Assembly: GCA_021199395.1 (NCBI GenBank)
Contig: JAJQIE010000033.1
Span: 1 to 5,345, forward strand
From: Lachnospiraceae bacterium
GTDB taxonomy: Bacteria > Bacillota > Clostridia > Lachnospirales > Lachnospiraceae
Reading direction: 5' to 3'
DNA: 5,345 bases
A program made the position numbers and the translations under genes. Every line of letters begins with the position of its first letter. Position 1 is the first letter of the stretch. Below are positions 1-5,087 of the stretch, one piece after another. Below the pieces are notes generated by a model. That model was not told where the DNA came from and did not search any database. It saw nothing but the letters and a program-made list of their open reading frames with translations.

Positions 1-11
1 CTCACAAAAGT

Positions 12-842
12 TCAAAATCCTAGTCTGCCTTTATCCCCATCCCGTGAATAGTAACGCTCAAAGACCACGTTTGCGTCGCTGCGGTCGATCTCTCTCGTCT
101 CCTGCTTCAGCTCCGTCTCTTTCTCCTGCGCATCCGGCGGCAGAAGCCCCTTCACCAGCATCTCTCTGGTAAATTCACTCACCTTTCCGCTGACCGGTAT
201 CTTTCCGTCGCGCATGATCGCCACATCGGTAGCGACCTCAAACACCTCCGAGAGACGGTGCGTGATATAGATGATACCGATGCCCTTTGCCTTCAGCTCA
301 TTAATGTTCCTGAAGAGCGTCTGCACCTCGTCAAAGGTCAGCGCACTGGTCGGTTCGTCCAGAATCAGGATCTGGGCATGGCGAAGAAGCCCACGCAGGA
401 TCTCTACCATCTGCTGCTCCGCGATCGTCAGGCTCCCCGCCTTCCGTCCCAGGTCGAACTGCCATCCGACCTCCTGCATAAGCGTTACGAGCTCTTTTCT
501 CAGCTCTGAATTCTTTTTGTTGTTAAAGCCGATGATGATATTCTCTTCCACTGTCATATTCGGGAACAGCATGGGCTCCTGGGGAACCATATAAATGCCA
601 TTGGCGAGAGCCGCGCTCGTCTTTTTCGAGGTGACCTTCTCACCTCTCACATAAATCTCTCCGCGGTCATACTGGTATATACCCATGATGATCTTCATCA
701 GGGTACTCTTCCCCGCGCCGTTCCCGCCGATCAACGCCAGTACCTCGCCCCTGTTCAGGTCAAGGCTGATCCCTTTCAGGACAGTATTGATGCCAAAAGC
801 TTTGTAGATGTTTTTAATATTCAGCAGCGCATCTTCCGGCAA
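12..842 (-). CDS. lsrA: LsrA-like sugar/AI-2 ABC transporter ATP-binding protein, first domain only (truncated or broken)
   Basis: Cytoplasmic ATPase of a sugar-type ABC importer, here probably for autoinducer-2 because it is divergent from lsrR-lsrK. Counting from the TTG at 842 (276 aa) one sees Walker A GGNGAGKST (39-47), Q-loop Gln88 in MVPQEP, a sugar-importer signature LTIAEQQMVEI (138-148) in place of LSGGQ, Walker B ILILDEP (158-164) with Glu163, and H-loop His195 in ITHR. The TTG start is chosen because AAAGGAGG lies 7 bases upstream; a GTG at 878 in the same frame has no ribosome binding site. LsrA and RbsA-type ATPases are about 500 aa with two nucleotide-binding domains. This one ends at TGA (14-12) just after the charged linker, so the second domain is missing or out of frame. 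It may be a frameshifted gene, a sequencing indel or a true half-size protein. The ATPase family is sure; AI-2 specificity comes from context. Confidence 0.8.
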   Translation of the reverse strand: MPEDALLNIKNIYKAFGINTVLKGISLDLNRGEVLALIGGNGAGKSTLMKIIMGIYQYDRGEIYVRGEKVTSKKTSAALANGIYMVPQEPMLFPNMTVEENIIIGFNNKKNSELRKELVTLMQEVGWQFDLGRKAGSLTIAEQQMVEILRGLLRHAQILILDEPTSALTFDEVQTLFRNINELKAKGIGIIYITHRLSEVFEVATDVAIMRDGKIPVSGKVSEFTREMLVKGLLPPDAQEKETELKQETREIDRSDANVVFERYYSRDGDKGRLGF

Positions 843-849
843 AACAATT

Positions 850-859
850 CCTCCTTTCC
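850..859 (-). promoter_or_regulatory. Ribosome binding site fixing the lsrA-like TTG start
   Basis: On the minus strand the sequence GGAAAGGAGG ends 7 bases before TTG at 842-840. It is a near-perfect Shine-Dalgarno site and falls inside the longer reading frame that begins with GTG at 878, which argues for the internal TTG as the real start. Confidence 0.75.
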
Positions 860-914
860 AGTCGTCAAATGCTTTCACGCGATTGATAGTTTACAAATGT
901 TCTCGCTCAAAAAT

Positions 915-1078
915 ATTGTTTCAATTCAAGTCTGTTTCTAGTATATTCTGTATTGGTTCATTTGTCAATACGCAAATTGTTCAATCTAATCAACCTTTTT
1001 ATTAGTCAATAAAATAATTTGTGCATTTTTGTCATTTTATTTTTTCGCCTCTGCCTTCCTAATAGTCATTGACAACAA
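915..1078. promoter_or_regulatory. Divergent control region with repeated ATTGA(C/A) motifs, candidate LsrR operators
   Basis: This AT-rich spacer separates the divergent lsrA-like and lsrR genes. Related 10-11 base motifs recur. On the minus strand they are ATTGAAACAAT (925-915), ATTGACAAATG (969-959), ATTGAACAATT (985-975), ATTGACTAATA (1010-1000) and AATGACAAAAA (1036-1026). On the plus strand there is ATTGACAACAA (1068-1078), whose start is part of the dyad GTCA-T-TGAC (1065-1073). The copies at 959-969 and 1068-1078 overlap the -35 hexamers of the two divergent promoters, where a repressor would block both. SorC/DeoR-family regulators bind ATTGAACA-like palindromes as oligomers, which suits several spaced sites. 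That LsrR binds here is inference. Confidence 0.5.
940..968 (-). promoter_or_regulatory. Sigma-A-type promoter for the lsrA-like operon
   Basis: On the minus strand a perfect -35 TTGACA (968-963) is followed after 17 bases by -10 TATACT (945-940). Transcription would start near 933, giving a leader of about 90 bases before the TTG start at 842. The -35 lies inside one of the repeated ATTGACAAA motifs, so repression by LsrR at this point is plausible. Confidence 0.75.
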
Positions 1079-1097
1079 TTCCTTTTCATGCTACACT
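1069..1097 (+). promoter_or_regulatory. Sigma-A-type promoter for lsrR-lsrK
   Basis: A perfect -35 TTGACA (1069-1074), a 17-base spacer and a -10 TACACT (1092-1097) place the transcription start near 1104. The -35 coincides with the right half of the dyad GTCATTGAC, which suggests autoregulation by LsrR. The leader to the GTG start is about 55 bases. Confidence 0.75.
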
Positions 1098-1101
1098 CTT
1101 T

Positions 1102-1119
1102 ACAAAAAGGAACTTTTGT
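1102..1119. repeat. Small inverted repeat at the lsrR transcription start
   Basis: ACAAAA (1102-1107) and TTTTGT (1114-1119) form a perfect inverted repeat with a 6-base spacer. It sits on the predicted start site of lsrR, so it could be an additional operator or a weak hairpin at the mRNA 5' end. Being so AT-rich it could also be chance. Confidence 0.25.
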
Positions 1120-1144
1120 TTTTCTTTTTTACATTTGTTCCAAA

Positions 1145-1150
1145 CGGAGG
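1145..1150 (+). promoter_or_regulatory. Ribosome binding site fixing the lsrR GTG start
   Basis: CGGAGG lies 8 bases before GTG at 1159. The reading frame is open further upstream to a TTG at 1069, but that TTG is the -35 element of the promoter and has no ribosome binding site, so it cannot be the start of this transcript. Confidence 0.75.
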
Positions 1151-1158
1151 AATCTACC

Positions 1159-2136
1159 GTGGCGAGAGACTATGACTATGAAGATATGCTGCAGGTGAAG
1201 GCTTCCTGGTACTATTATATGGAAGACATGACCCAGCAGGAAATCGGCGAGCATCTTGGGATATCGCGTCTCCGTGTGAATAAGCTTCTGGATAAGGCGC
1301 GCAAAAACGGCGTGATTCAGTTTTCCGTGAGAGCCCGCGACAATAGCCGCATGGAGATTGAGCGAGAGTTTGCGAAGCAGTTCGGCCTGACGGACGTATT
1401 TATTGTGCCGCCCGCCCACAACGACGGCGACATCAATGAAAATGTCGCGCAGGCTGCGGCCACATACATCTACGATCATCTCGACAGGGACAGCTTTATC
1501 AATATGGGCTATGGCGATACGCCGGGACGGGTGCTGAACCACATGGCGAAGATATCCGAGTTTCCCATCAATGTGGTATCTCTGACCGGCGGGGTCAGCT
1601 ACTACCTGCCGAATACGCAGTCGGATATTTTCAATGCGAAGCTCCATCTGACGCCGACTCCGCTGGTTCTCCAGAATGCCTCTATCATTCCGGAGCTGGA
1701 GCGCGAGCCCAGCGTCATGCAGATCCTGAATATGAGCAGGCTGGCAAAGATGACCTTCATTGGGATCGGCGGAATGGATGAGGACGCTACTGTCCTGAAA
1801 AACGGGCTTCTCTCCAGAGACGATTATCTGCTGCTGTCGATGAAAGGCGCGGTGGGAGATCTTCTGTGTCATTTCATTGACGCGAACGGACAGCCGGTTC
1901 CATCCGACATCGAGGGGCGGCTGATCAGCACCTCGCTTGACAAGCTGAAAGCGATGAGCAATGTGGTGGCAGTGGCTGTCGGCGCGCACAAGGCAAAGGC
2001 GATCCTTGCCACGCTCCGCGGCGGATATCTGAGCACCCTGATCACGGATGAGGCTACCGCAATCAGGATCATGGACTTAAATAAGGAAGAAACAGACATA
2101 AACAGAGAAAAAGGAGGCGGACAGCATGAGCAATGA
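1159..2136 (+). CDS. lsrR: LsrR, SorC/DeoR-family transcriptional repressor of the AI-2 (lsr) system
   Basis: 325-aa cytoplasmic DNA-binding regulator, close to the usual length of about 317 aa. The N-terminus has a helix-turn-helix at about residues 24-46 (MTQQEIGEHLGISRLRVNKL). The rest is a SorC-type sugar-phosphate-binding domain with MGYGDTPG at about 116-123, SLTGGVSYY at about 141-149, MKGAVGDLL at about 228-236, FIDANG at about 239-244 and GGYLSTLITDEATA at about 287-300. These match the E. coli LsrR layout (KGAVGD, FFDAKG, GGYINALVTD) as I recall it. LsrR-family proteins repress lsr genes and are released by phospho-AI-2. The start is GTG with CGGAGG upstream. The 3' end overlaps lsrK by 11 bases, so the two are one transcription unit and probably translationally coupled. 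The family is certain; phospho-AI-2 as ligand is strongly supported by the lsrK and luxS neighbours. Confidence 0.9.
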   Translation: MARDYDYEDMLQVKASWYYYMEDMTQQEIGEHLGISRLRVNKLLDKARKNGVIQFSVRARDNSRMEIEREFAKQFGLTDVFIVPPAHNDGDINENVAQAAATYIYDHLDRDSFINMGYGDTPGRVLNHMAKISEFPINVVSLTGGVSYYLPNTQSDIFNAKLHLTPTPLVLQNASIIPELEREPSVMQILNMSRLAKMTFIGIGGMDEDATVLKNGLLSRDDYLLLSMKGAVGDLLCHFIDANGQPVPSDIEGRLISTSLDKLKAMSNVVAVAVGAHKAKAILATLRGGYLSTLITDEATAIRIMDLNKEETDINREKGGGQHEQ

Positions 2137-3691
2137 GTATTTACTCGCGATTGACGCGGGGACTGGCAGTGTACGGGCAGTTCTGTTTGATCCGGACGGG
2201 ACGCAAATCGGCTGTGAGCAGAGGGAATGGGAGCACAAAGAGGACCCGCGCTATCCGGGAAGCATGGACTTCGACTGGGTACACAACTGGGAGCTTGCCT
2301 GCGAATGTACGCGCGGCGTGCTCGCGGACACTCAGGTGAAGCCGGAGCAGATCCTGGCGGTATCGACCACCTGCATGAGAGAAGGGATCGTCCTGTACGA
2401 TGGCGAGGGAAATGAAATCTGGGCCTGCGCCAATGTAGACGCCCGCAGCGATGACGAGGTGGGACGGCTGATACGCATGAACCCGGATCTCGAAAAGGAG
2501 ATTTACCTTCAGAGTGGACAGACCTACGCGCTGGGCGCGCTTCCCCGTCTTTTATGGGTAAAGGATAAAATGCCGGAGGTCTATGAAAAGACAGCCGCGG
2601 TCGGAATGTTCAATGACTGGCTGATCCGGAAGCTCACCGGTGTAGAGGCGGTCGAACCGAGCAATGGGTCTACGACCGGTATTTTCGATTTAAAAAGCAG
2701 GAGCTGGGATCCGTCTATCGCAGCGAAATGCGGACTGAGGGAGGATATCTTTCCGCCTGTGATGGAGTGCGGAAGCGTAATTGCCAAGGTAAATGCCAAG
2801 GGCGCTGCGGATACCGGTCTGGCGGAAGGTACGCCTGTCGTCGCCGGCGGCGGTGACGCCCAACTTGGAAGCATCGGCGTAGGTGCGGTAGCGCCAAATC
2901 AGGCGGCTGTATTCGGCGGCAGTTTCTGGCAGTATGAGTTCAACACCGACAGCGGGGCTACGGATCCCGGCTGCCGCGTCCGTGTGAACTGCCACGCTGT
3001 TCCGGGCGTATGGCAGTACGAGGCGCTCGCGTTTAAGCCCGGTCTGGTCATGCGCTGGTTCCGCGACGGCTTTTGCGAGCGCGAAAAGGAGCTCAGTAAG
3101 GCGACCGGTGAGGACGTCTATGACATTATGAATAAGGAAGCGGAAAAAATACCAGCCGGCTGTTATGGGATGATGTGCGCGTTCAGCGACGTCATGAACT
3201 TCATCAGCTGGAAGCACGCGGCGCCCACCTTTACGAATTTCGGGCTGGAGCCGGAGAAATTCAACCGTTATACCTTCTACCGCGCGATTCTGGAAAATAC
3301 CGCAATGCTGGTGAAGGGCCACATGGAGCTGGTAAAGGAAGCGACCGGAAACATGCCCTCTGAGGTGATTTTTGCCGGCGGCGCATCCAAGAGCCCGCTC
3401 TGGGCACAGATCCTCGCGGATGTGCTGAATATGCCCGTGAAGGTACCGGTCGTAAAGGAAGCGACCGCTCTGGGCACCGCTATCCTGGCGGGTTATGGCG
3501 TTGGCCTTTATTCCAGTATGGAGGAGGGTGCTCAGCGGACGATCCGCTGGGATCGGGTTTTCACACCGGATGCGGCGAACCATGAGGTCTATGAGCAGAT
3601 GTACCCCACCTGGCGGAAGGTATATGCGGCTCAGATGGAGCTGATGAATCAGGGGCTTACAAAACCGATGTGGGCAGCGCCCGGTCTGTGA
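2126..3691 (+). CDS. lsrK: LsrK, autoinducer-2 kinase (FGGY carbohydrate kinase family)
   Basis: 521-aa cytoplasmic kinase that phosphorylates imported open-chain AI-2 (DPD) at C5 using ATP, making phospho-AI-2, the LsrR ligand. E. coli LsrK is about 530 aa. The N-terminal FGGY domain begins LLAIDAGTGSVRAV (6-19) and carries MREGIVLYDGEGNEIWACAN (84-103), followed by VDAR and later DWLI near 164-167. GGGDAQLG (241-248) holds the likely catalytic Asp244. The C-terminal ATP-binding domain has FAGGASKSPLWAQILADV (416-433) and VPVVKEATALGTAI (440-453). The C-terminus WAAPGL is also like E. coli LsrK (WKAPGL). This colinearity separates it from glycerol, xylulose and rhamnulose kinases of the same family. 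AAGGAGG is 8 bases before the ATG, inside the 3' end of lsrR. No frameshift or missing key residue was seen. Confidence 0.93.
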   Translation: MSNEYLLAIDAGTGSVRAVLFDPDGTQIGCEQREWEHKEDPRYPGSMDFDWVHNWELACECTRGVLADTQVKPEQILAVSTTCMREGIVLYDGEGNEIWACANVDARSDDEVGRLIRMNPDLEKEIYLQSGQTYALGALPRLLWVKDKMPEVYEKTAAVGMFNDWLIRKLTGVEAVEPSNGSTTGIFDLKSRSWDPSIAAKCGLREDIFPPVMECGSVIAKVNAKGAADTGLAEGTPVVAGGGDAQLGSIGVGAVAPNQAAVFGGSFWQYEFNTDSGATDPGCRVRVNCHAVPGVWQYEALAFKPGLVMRWFRDGFCEREKELSKATGEDVYDIMNKEAEKIPAGCYGMMCAFSDVMNFISWKHAAPTFTNFGLEPEKFNRYTFYRAILENTAMLVKGHMELVKEATGNMPSEVIFAGGASKSPLWAQILADVLNMPVKVPVVKEATALGTAILAGYGVGLYSSMEEGAQRTIRWDRVFTPDAANHEVYEQMYPTWRKVYAAQMELMNQGLTKPMWAAPGL

Positions 3692-3720
3692 TCACTGTAT
3701 TATAAGTGAAACATTTATAT

Positions 3721-3775
3721 CATGACATTTATATTACGGCATTATCCTCATGACATTTATACCACGGCATTATCC
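3721..3775. repeat. Two-copy 27-base tandem direct repeat after lsrK
   Basis: Bases 3721-3747 and 3749-3775 are direct copies differing at only two adjacent positions (TT versus CC), giving a 28-base period. Each starts CATGACATTTATA and ends ACGGCATTATCC. A 10-base part (ACATTTATAT) occurs once more at 3711-3720, half a period upstream, and ACGGCA again at 3783-3788. The position is just past the lsrK stop. No canonical hairpin with a T-run was seen here, so this is not an obvious terminator. Two copies could be simple slippage or paired binding sites. Confidence 0.75.
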
Positions 3776-3865
3776 GGGCAGCACGGCACTCTGAGCATGG
3801 CCGTTCAGGAGACATGGAGAGCCGTATCCGGCGCAGATAAAACTGCTTACGCCGTTTACTGTCAT

Positions 3866-3894
3866 TTAAGACACTATCATTTAATTGCTACTAT
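3866..3894 (+). promoter_or_regulatory. Possible promoter of the cupin(-luxS) unit with ACTRTCATTTAA repeats
   Basis: TTAAGA (3866-3871), 17 bases and TACTAT (3889-3894) make a moderate sigma-A-type promoter about 35 bases before the cupin ATG. Three imperfect direct repeats cover it: ACTGTCATTTAAG (3858-3870), ACTATCATTTAAT (3873-3885) and ACTATTTAAAT (3890-3900). TGTCATTT at 3860-3867 also occurs at 1030-1037 in the lsrA-lsrR control region, a weak hint of shared regulation. Confidence 0.35.
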
Positions 3895-3929
3895 TTAAAT
3901 AAGAACATAAGAACAGGGAGGAAAACAGC

Positions 3930-4280
3930 ATGTATATCGTTGATGAGAAGGATCGTGAATACCGTTTTGGCGACAGCGGGCCAAAATACCTTATGAAAGG
4001 TCCGCGTATGAATTTTGCAGTCGTACAATTCATGCCGGGCGATGATTTCGCGGCGCATTACCACAATATTATGGAGGAGAATTTTTATATTCTCGAAGGT
4101 GAGGTCGATATCGTCGTAGACGGTAAGGTAAACCATATGTATCCGGGACAGTTCATCCACATTGAGCCGGGCGAGATTCATTATTGCATCAATAACTACG
4201 ACAAGCCGATTAAAATGGTCTCCTGTCTGGCTCCGTACCAGGAATCCGACAAGGTCAACATCGAGAATTATACCTATTGA
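3930..4280 (+). CDS. Small single-domain cupin protein, metal-binding, function unknown
   Basis: 116-aa protein predicted to be a single cupin beta-barrel. Motif 1 fits the classic pattern G(X)5HXH(X)4E(X)6G exactly: Gly37, His43, His45, Glu50 and Gly57. Motif 2 is G-X6-PG-X2-H-X3-N, with Gly73, Pro80, Gly81, His84 and Asn88. His43, His45, Glu50 and His84 would bind one divalent metal. No signal peptide or membrane segment is seen, so it is probably cytoplasmic. AGGGAGG lies 8 bases before the ATG. It sits between lsrK and luxS on the same strand, so a role in AI-2 metabolism is suggested, such as isomerising or breaking down phospho-AI-2 (done by LsrG, a different fold, in enterics) or acting on a LuxS-related sugar. 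Small cupins are very diverse, so the substrate cannot be read from sequence. Fold confidence is high; role is inference. Confidence 0.85.
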   Translation: MYIVDEKDREYRFGDSGPKYLMKGPRMNFAVVQFMPGDDFAAHYHNIMEENFYILEGEVDIVVDGKVNHMYPGQFIHIEPGEIHYCINNYDKPIKMVSCLAPYQESDKVNIENYTY

Positions 4281-4383
4281 CCATTCCTGCTGTACCGCCG
4301 GGCTGACCGTCCTGGTAGCCCGCACAGTATCGGCTATTGCGTATGTATGCCACAAGGCCGATCAGTCCGACGGAGGAGCACTT

Positions 4384-4419
4384 ATGTTTCCGTCCGTTTC
4401 ATTGCTTGCGAAAATATAG
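4384..4419 (+). CDS. Possible 11-codon leader peptide upstream of luxS
   Basis: ATG at 4384 opens an 11-residue frame, MFPSVSLLAKI, ending at TAG 4417-4419. A strong GGAGG (4372-4376) stands 7 bases upstream. This Shine-Dalgarno lies in the stem 4369-4376/4387-4394 and the ATG in its loop. The stop codon falls inside the left arm of the 13-bp hairpin that precedes the luxS ribosome binding site, so a ribosome finishing the peptide would melt that hairpin. There is no run of regulatory amino-acid codons. Alternatively it is a chance frame; no conservation data are available here. Confidence 0.35.
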   Translation: MFPSVSLLAKI

Positions 4420-4444
4420 GAAACGACTAATGTCGTTTCCTATA
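4415..4444. repeat. Perfect 13-bp inverted repeat with TAAT loop, just before the luxS ribosome binding site
   Basis: The left arm TATAGGAAACGAC (4415-4427) and right arm GTCGTTTCCTATA (4432-4444) are exact complements around a 4-base loop. The luxS Shine-Dalgarno AAGGAG (4448-4453) begins only 3 bases later, 7 bases from the ATG. With no T-run after it, it is not an intrinsic terminator. It could be a repressor operator, an mRNA-stabilising hairpin or a translation-control element. GAAACG (4420-4425) in the left arm could alternatively pair with CGTTTC at 4395-4400. Confidence 0.9.
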
Positions 4445-4460
4445 AATAAGGAGAAAAATC

Positions 4461-4928
4461 ATGCAAAGAATTCCAAGCTTCAGTATCGATCACACAAAAT
4501 TAAAGAGAGGCGTATATCTGTCCAGGCAGGACGATGATGTCATGACATGGGACGTCCGTATCAAGGAGCCGAATCACGGCGATTATCTGTCCACTGGCGT
4601 GAGCCATACCATCGAGCACCTGTTCGCCACCTATGCACGCAACAGCGAATACAAGGACGGTATCATCTATGTCGGGCCAATGGGCTGTCGTACAGGCGTT
4701 TATTTCCTGACCAGAGGGCTGACCAACCAGCAGGTACTGGACTGCGTAAGAGAGTCTTTCCGCTTCATCACACAGTTCCAGGGTGAGATTCCGGGCGCAA
4801 AGGAGGAAGAATGTGGAAATTACCTGGATCACGATCTGGAGGGCTGCCGCGCAGAATCCGCGAAATACCTTGAGGTTCTCGATCAGCTGACCGTGGACGA
4901 TATGCACTACACCGCATATCTTGATTAA
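4461..4928 (+). CDS. luxS: LuxS, S-ribosylhomocysteine lyase (AI-2 synthase)
   Basis: 155-aa cytoplasmic metalloenzyme, the normal length for the family. It cleaves S-ribosylhomocysteine, formed from S-adenosylhomocysteine by the Pfs nucleosidase, into homocysteine and DPD, which cyclises to AI-2. It thus serves both the activated methyl cycle and signalling. The metal site is H49-T-I-E52-H53 (HxxEH) plus Cys118 in ECGNYLDHDLEGCR. Glu52 is the general base and Cys76 in GPMGCRTG the second catalytic residue, by analogy with B. subtilis His54, Glu57, His58, Cys84 and Cys126. AAGGAG lies 7 bases before the ATG. It follows lsrR-lsrK-cupin on the same strand, an uncommon arrangement since enteric luxS is unlinked to lsr. 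It may be read from the cupin promoter; no convincing promoter of its own was seen in the spacer. Confidence 0.97.
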   Translation: MQRIPSFSIDHTKLKRGVYLSRQDDDVMTWDVRIKEPNHGDYLSTGVSHTIEHLFATYARNSEYKDGIIYVGPMGCRTGVYFLTRGLTNQQVLDCVRESFRFITQFQGEIPGAKEEECGNYLDHDLEGCRAESAKYLEVLDQLTVDDMHYTAYLD

Positions 4929-4938
4929 AACACAATAT

Positions 4939-4966
4939 AAGGAAATCGAAATAATTTTCTTTTTTT
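4939..4966 (+). terminator. Weak AU-rich intrinsic terminator candidate after luxS
   Basis: AAGGAAAT (4939-4946) pairs with ATTTTCTT (4954-4961), including one G-T pair, around a 7-base loop, and the stem runs straight into TTTTTT (to 4966). It starts 10 bases after the luxS stop and lies before the rpsT promoter, the right place for a terminator. The stem is weak, with a single G-C pair. Confidence 0.35.
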
Positions 4967-4977
4967 CGGAAATTCTA

Positions 4978-5006
4978 TTGACAGAAATTCAAGTTTGAAC
5001 TAAGAT
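4978..5006 (+). promoter_or_regulatory. Probable promoter of rpsT
   Basis: A perfect -35 TTGACA (4978-4983), 17 bases and a fair -10 TAAGAT (5001-5006) predict a start near 5013 and a leader of about 75 bases. This separates rpsT from the AI-2 genes transcriptionally. Confidence 0.55.
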
Positions 5007-5010
5007 ATAA

Positions 5011-5034
5011 CGGTGTGTTTACATTAAACGTCCG
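5011..5034 (+). promoter_or_regulatory. Stem-loop at the 5' end of the rpsT leader
   Basis: CGG-T-GTGTTTA (5011-5021) pairs with TAAACGTCCG (5025-5034) around the loop CAT, with T5014 bulged and two G-T pairs. It lies at the predicted 5' end of the rpsT mRNA. Ribosomal protein mRNAs often carry regulatory leader structures, so autogenous control is possible, but I recognise no known S20 leader motif here. Confidence 0.35.
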
Positions 5035-5087
5035 TGTCCGATTTTAATGAAACAACCCATTATTTCAGAAGTTGGGAGGTGTTCACA

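Larger units (their letters stand above)
3692..3929 (+). other. Non-coding spacer between lsrK and the cupin gene
   Basis: This 238-base stretch holds no credible reading frame. Besides the tandem repeat it has weak GC stems without a T-run (ACGGC 3783-3787 with GCCGT 3800-3804; GCCG-TATC-CGGC at 3821-3832), then an AT-rich part with the likely cupin promoter. Without a clear terminator, read-through from lsrK into the cupin gene remains possible. Confidence 0.6.
4299..4444 (+). ncRNA. Candidate structured luxS leader RNA with four consecutive stem-loops
   Basis: The 180-base spacer between the cupin stop and the luxS ATG folds on paper into four successive stems. They are CGGGCT/AGCCCG with inner ACC/GGT (4299-4322), ATCGGC/GCCGAT enclosing a small GCGT hairpin (4329-4362), GACGGA/TCCGTC with two extra G-T pairs (4369-4394), and a perfect 13-bp stem (4415-4444). 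None is followed by a T-run. I did not recognise the S-box (SAM) or T-box consensus. Known SAH riboswitches precede ahcY-type genes mainly in proteobacteria, and this does not obviously match. The pairings were found by eye, so short stems may be chance; the last is beyond doubt as an inverted repeat. Confidence 0.4.

Noticed and set aside
843..878. GTG 878 start adding 12 residues to the LsrA-like protein
   Set aside because: There is no Shine-Dalgarno before it, and the strong AAAGGAGG of the TTG start lies within this extension.
1069..1158. N-terminal extension of LsrR starting at TTG 1069
   Set aside because: The TTG is the -35 box of the lsrR promoter, there is no ribosome binding site before it, and the extra 30 residues do not resemble the family. 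GTG at 1159 has CGGAGG 8 bases upstream.
1129..1989. 286-codon open frame on the minus strand inside lsrR
   Set aside because: It is antisense to a clearly conserved gene, its protein has no recognisable domain, and no ribosome binding site or promoter supports it.
2690..3583. 297-codon open frame on the minus strand inside lsrK
   Set aside because: It is a shadow of the GC-rich kinase gene, with no recognisable domains and full overlap with a certain coding region.
3711..3788. CRISPR array
   Set aside because: The two repeats are adjacent with a single base between them, so there are no spacers, and no cas genes are present.
4415..4444. Intrinsic terminator before luxS
   Set aside because: The stem is perfect but is followed by AATAAGGAG, the luxS ribosome binding site, not by a T-run.
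4281..4460. SAM (S-box) or T-box riboswitch upstream of luxS
   Set aside because: Neither the S-box core nor the T-box GGGTGGNACCGCG consensus was found by eye; a covariance search would be needed to exclude other classes.
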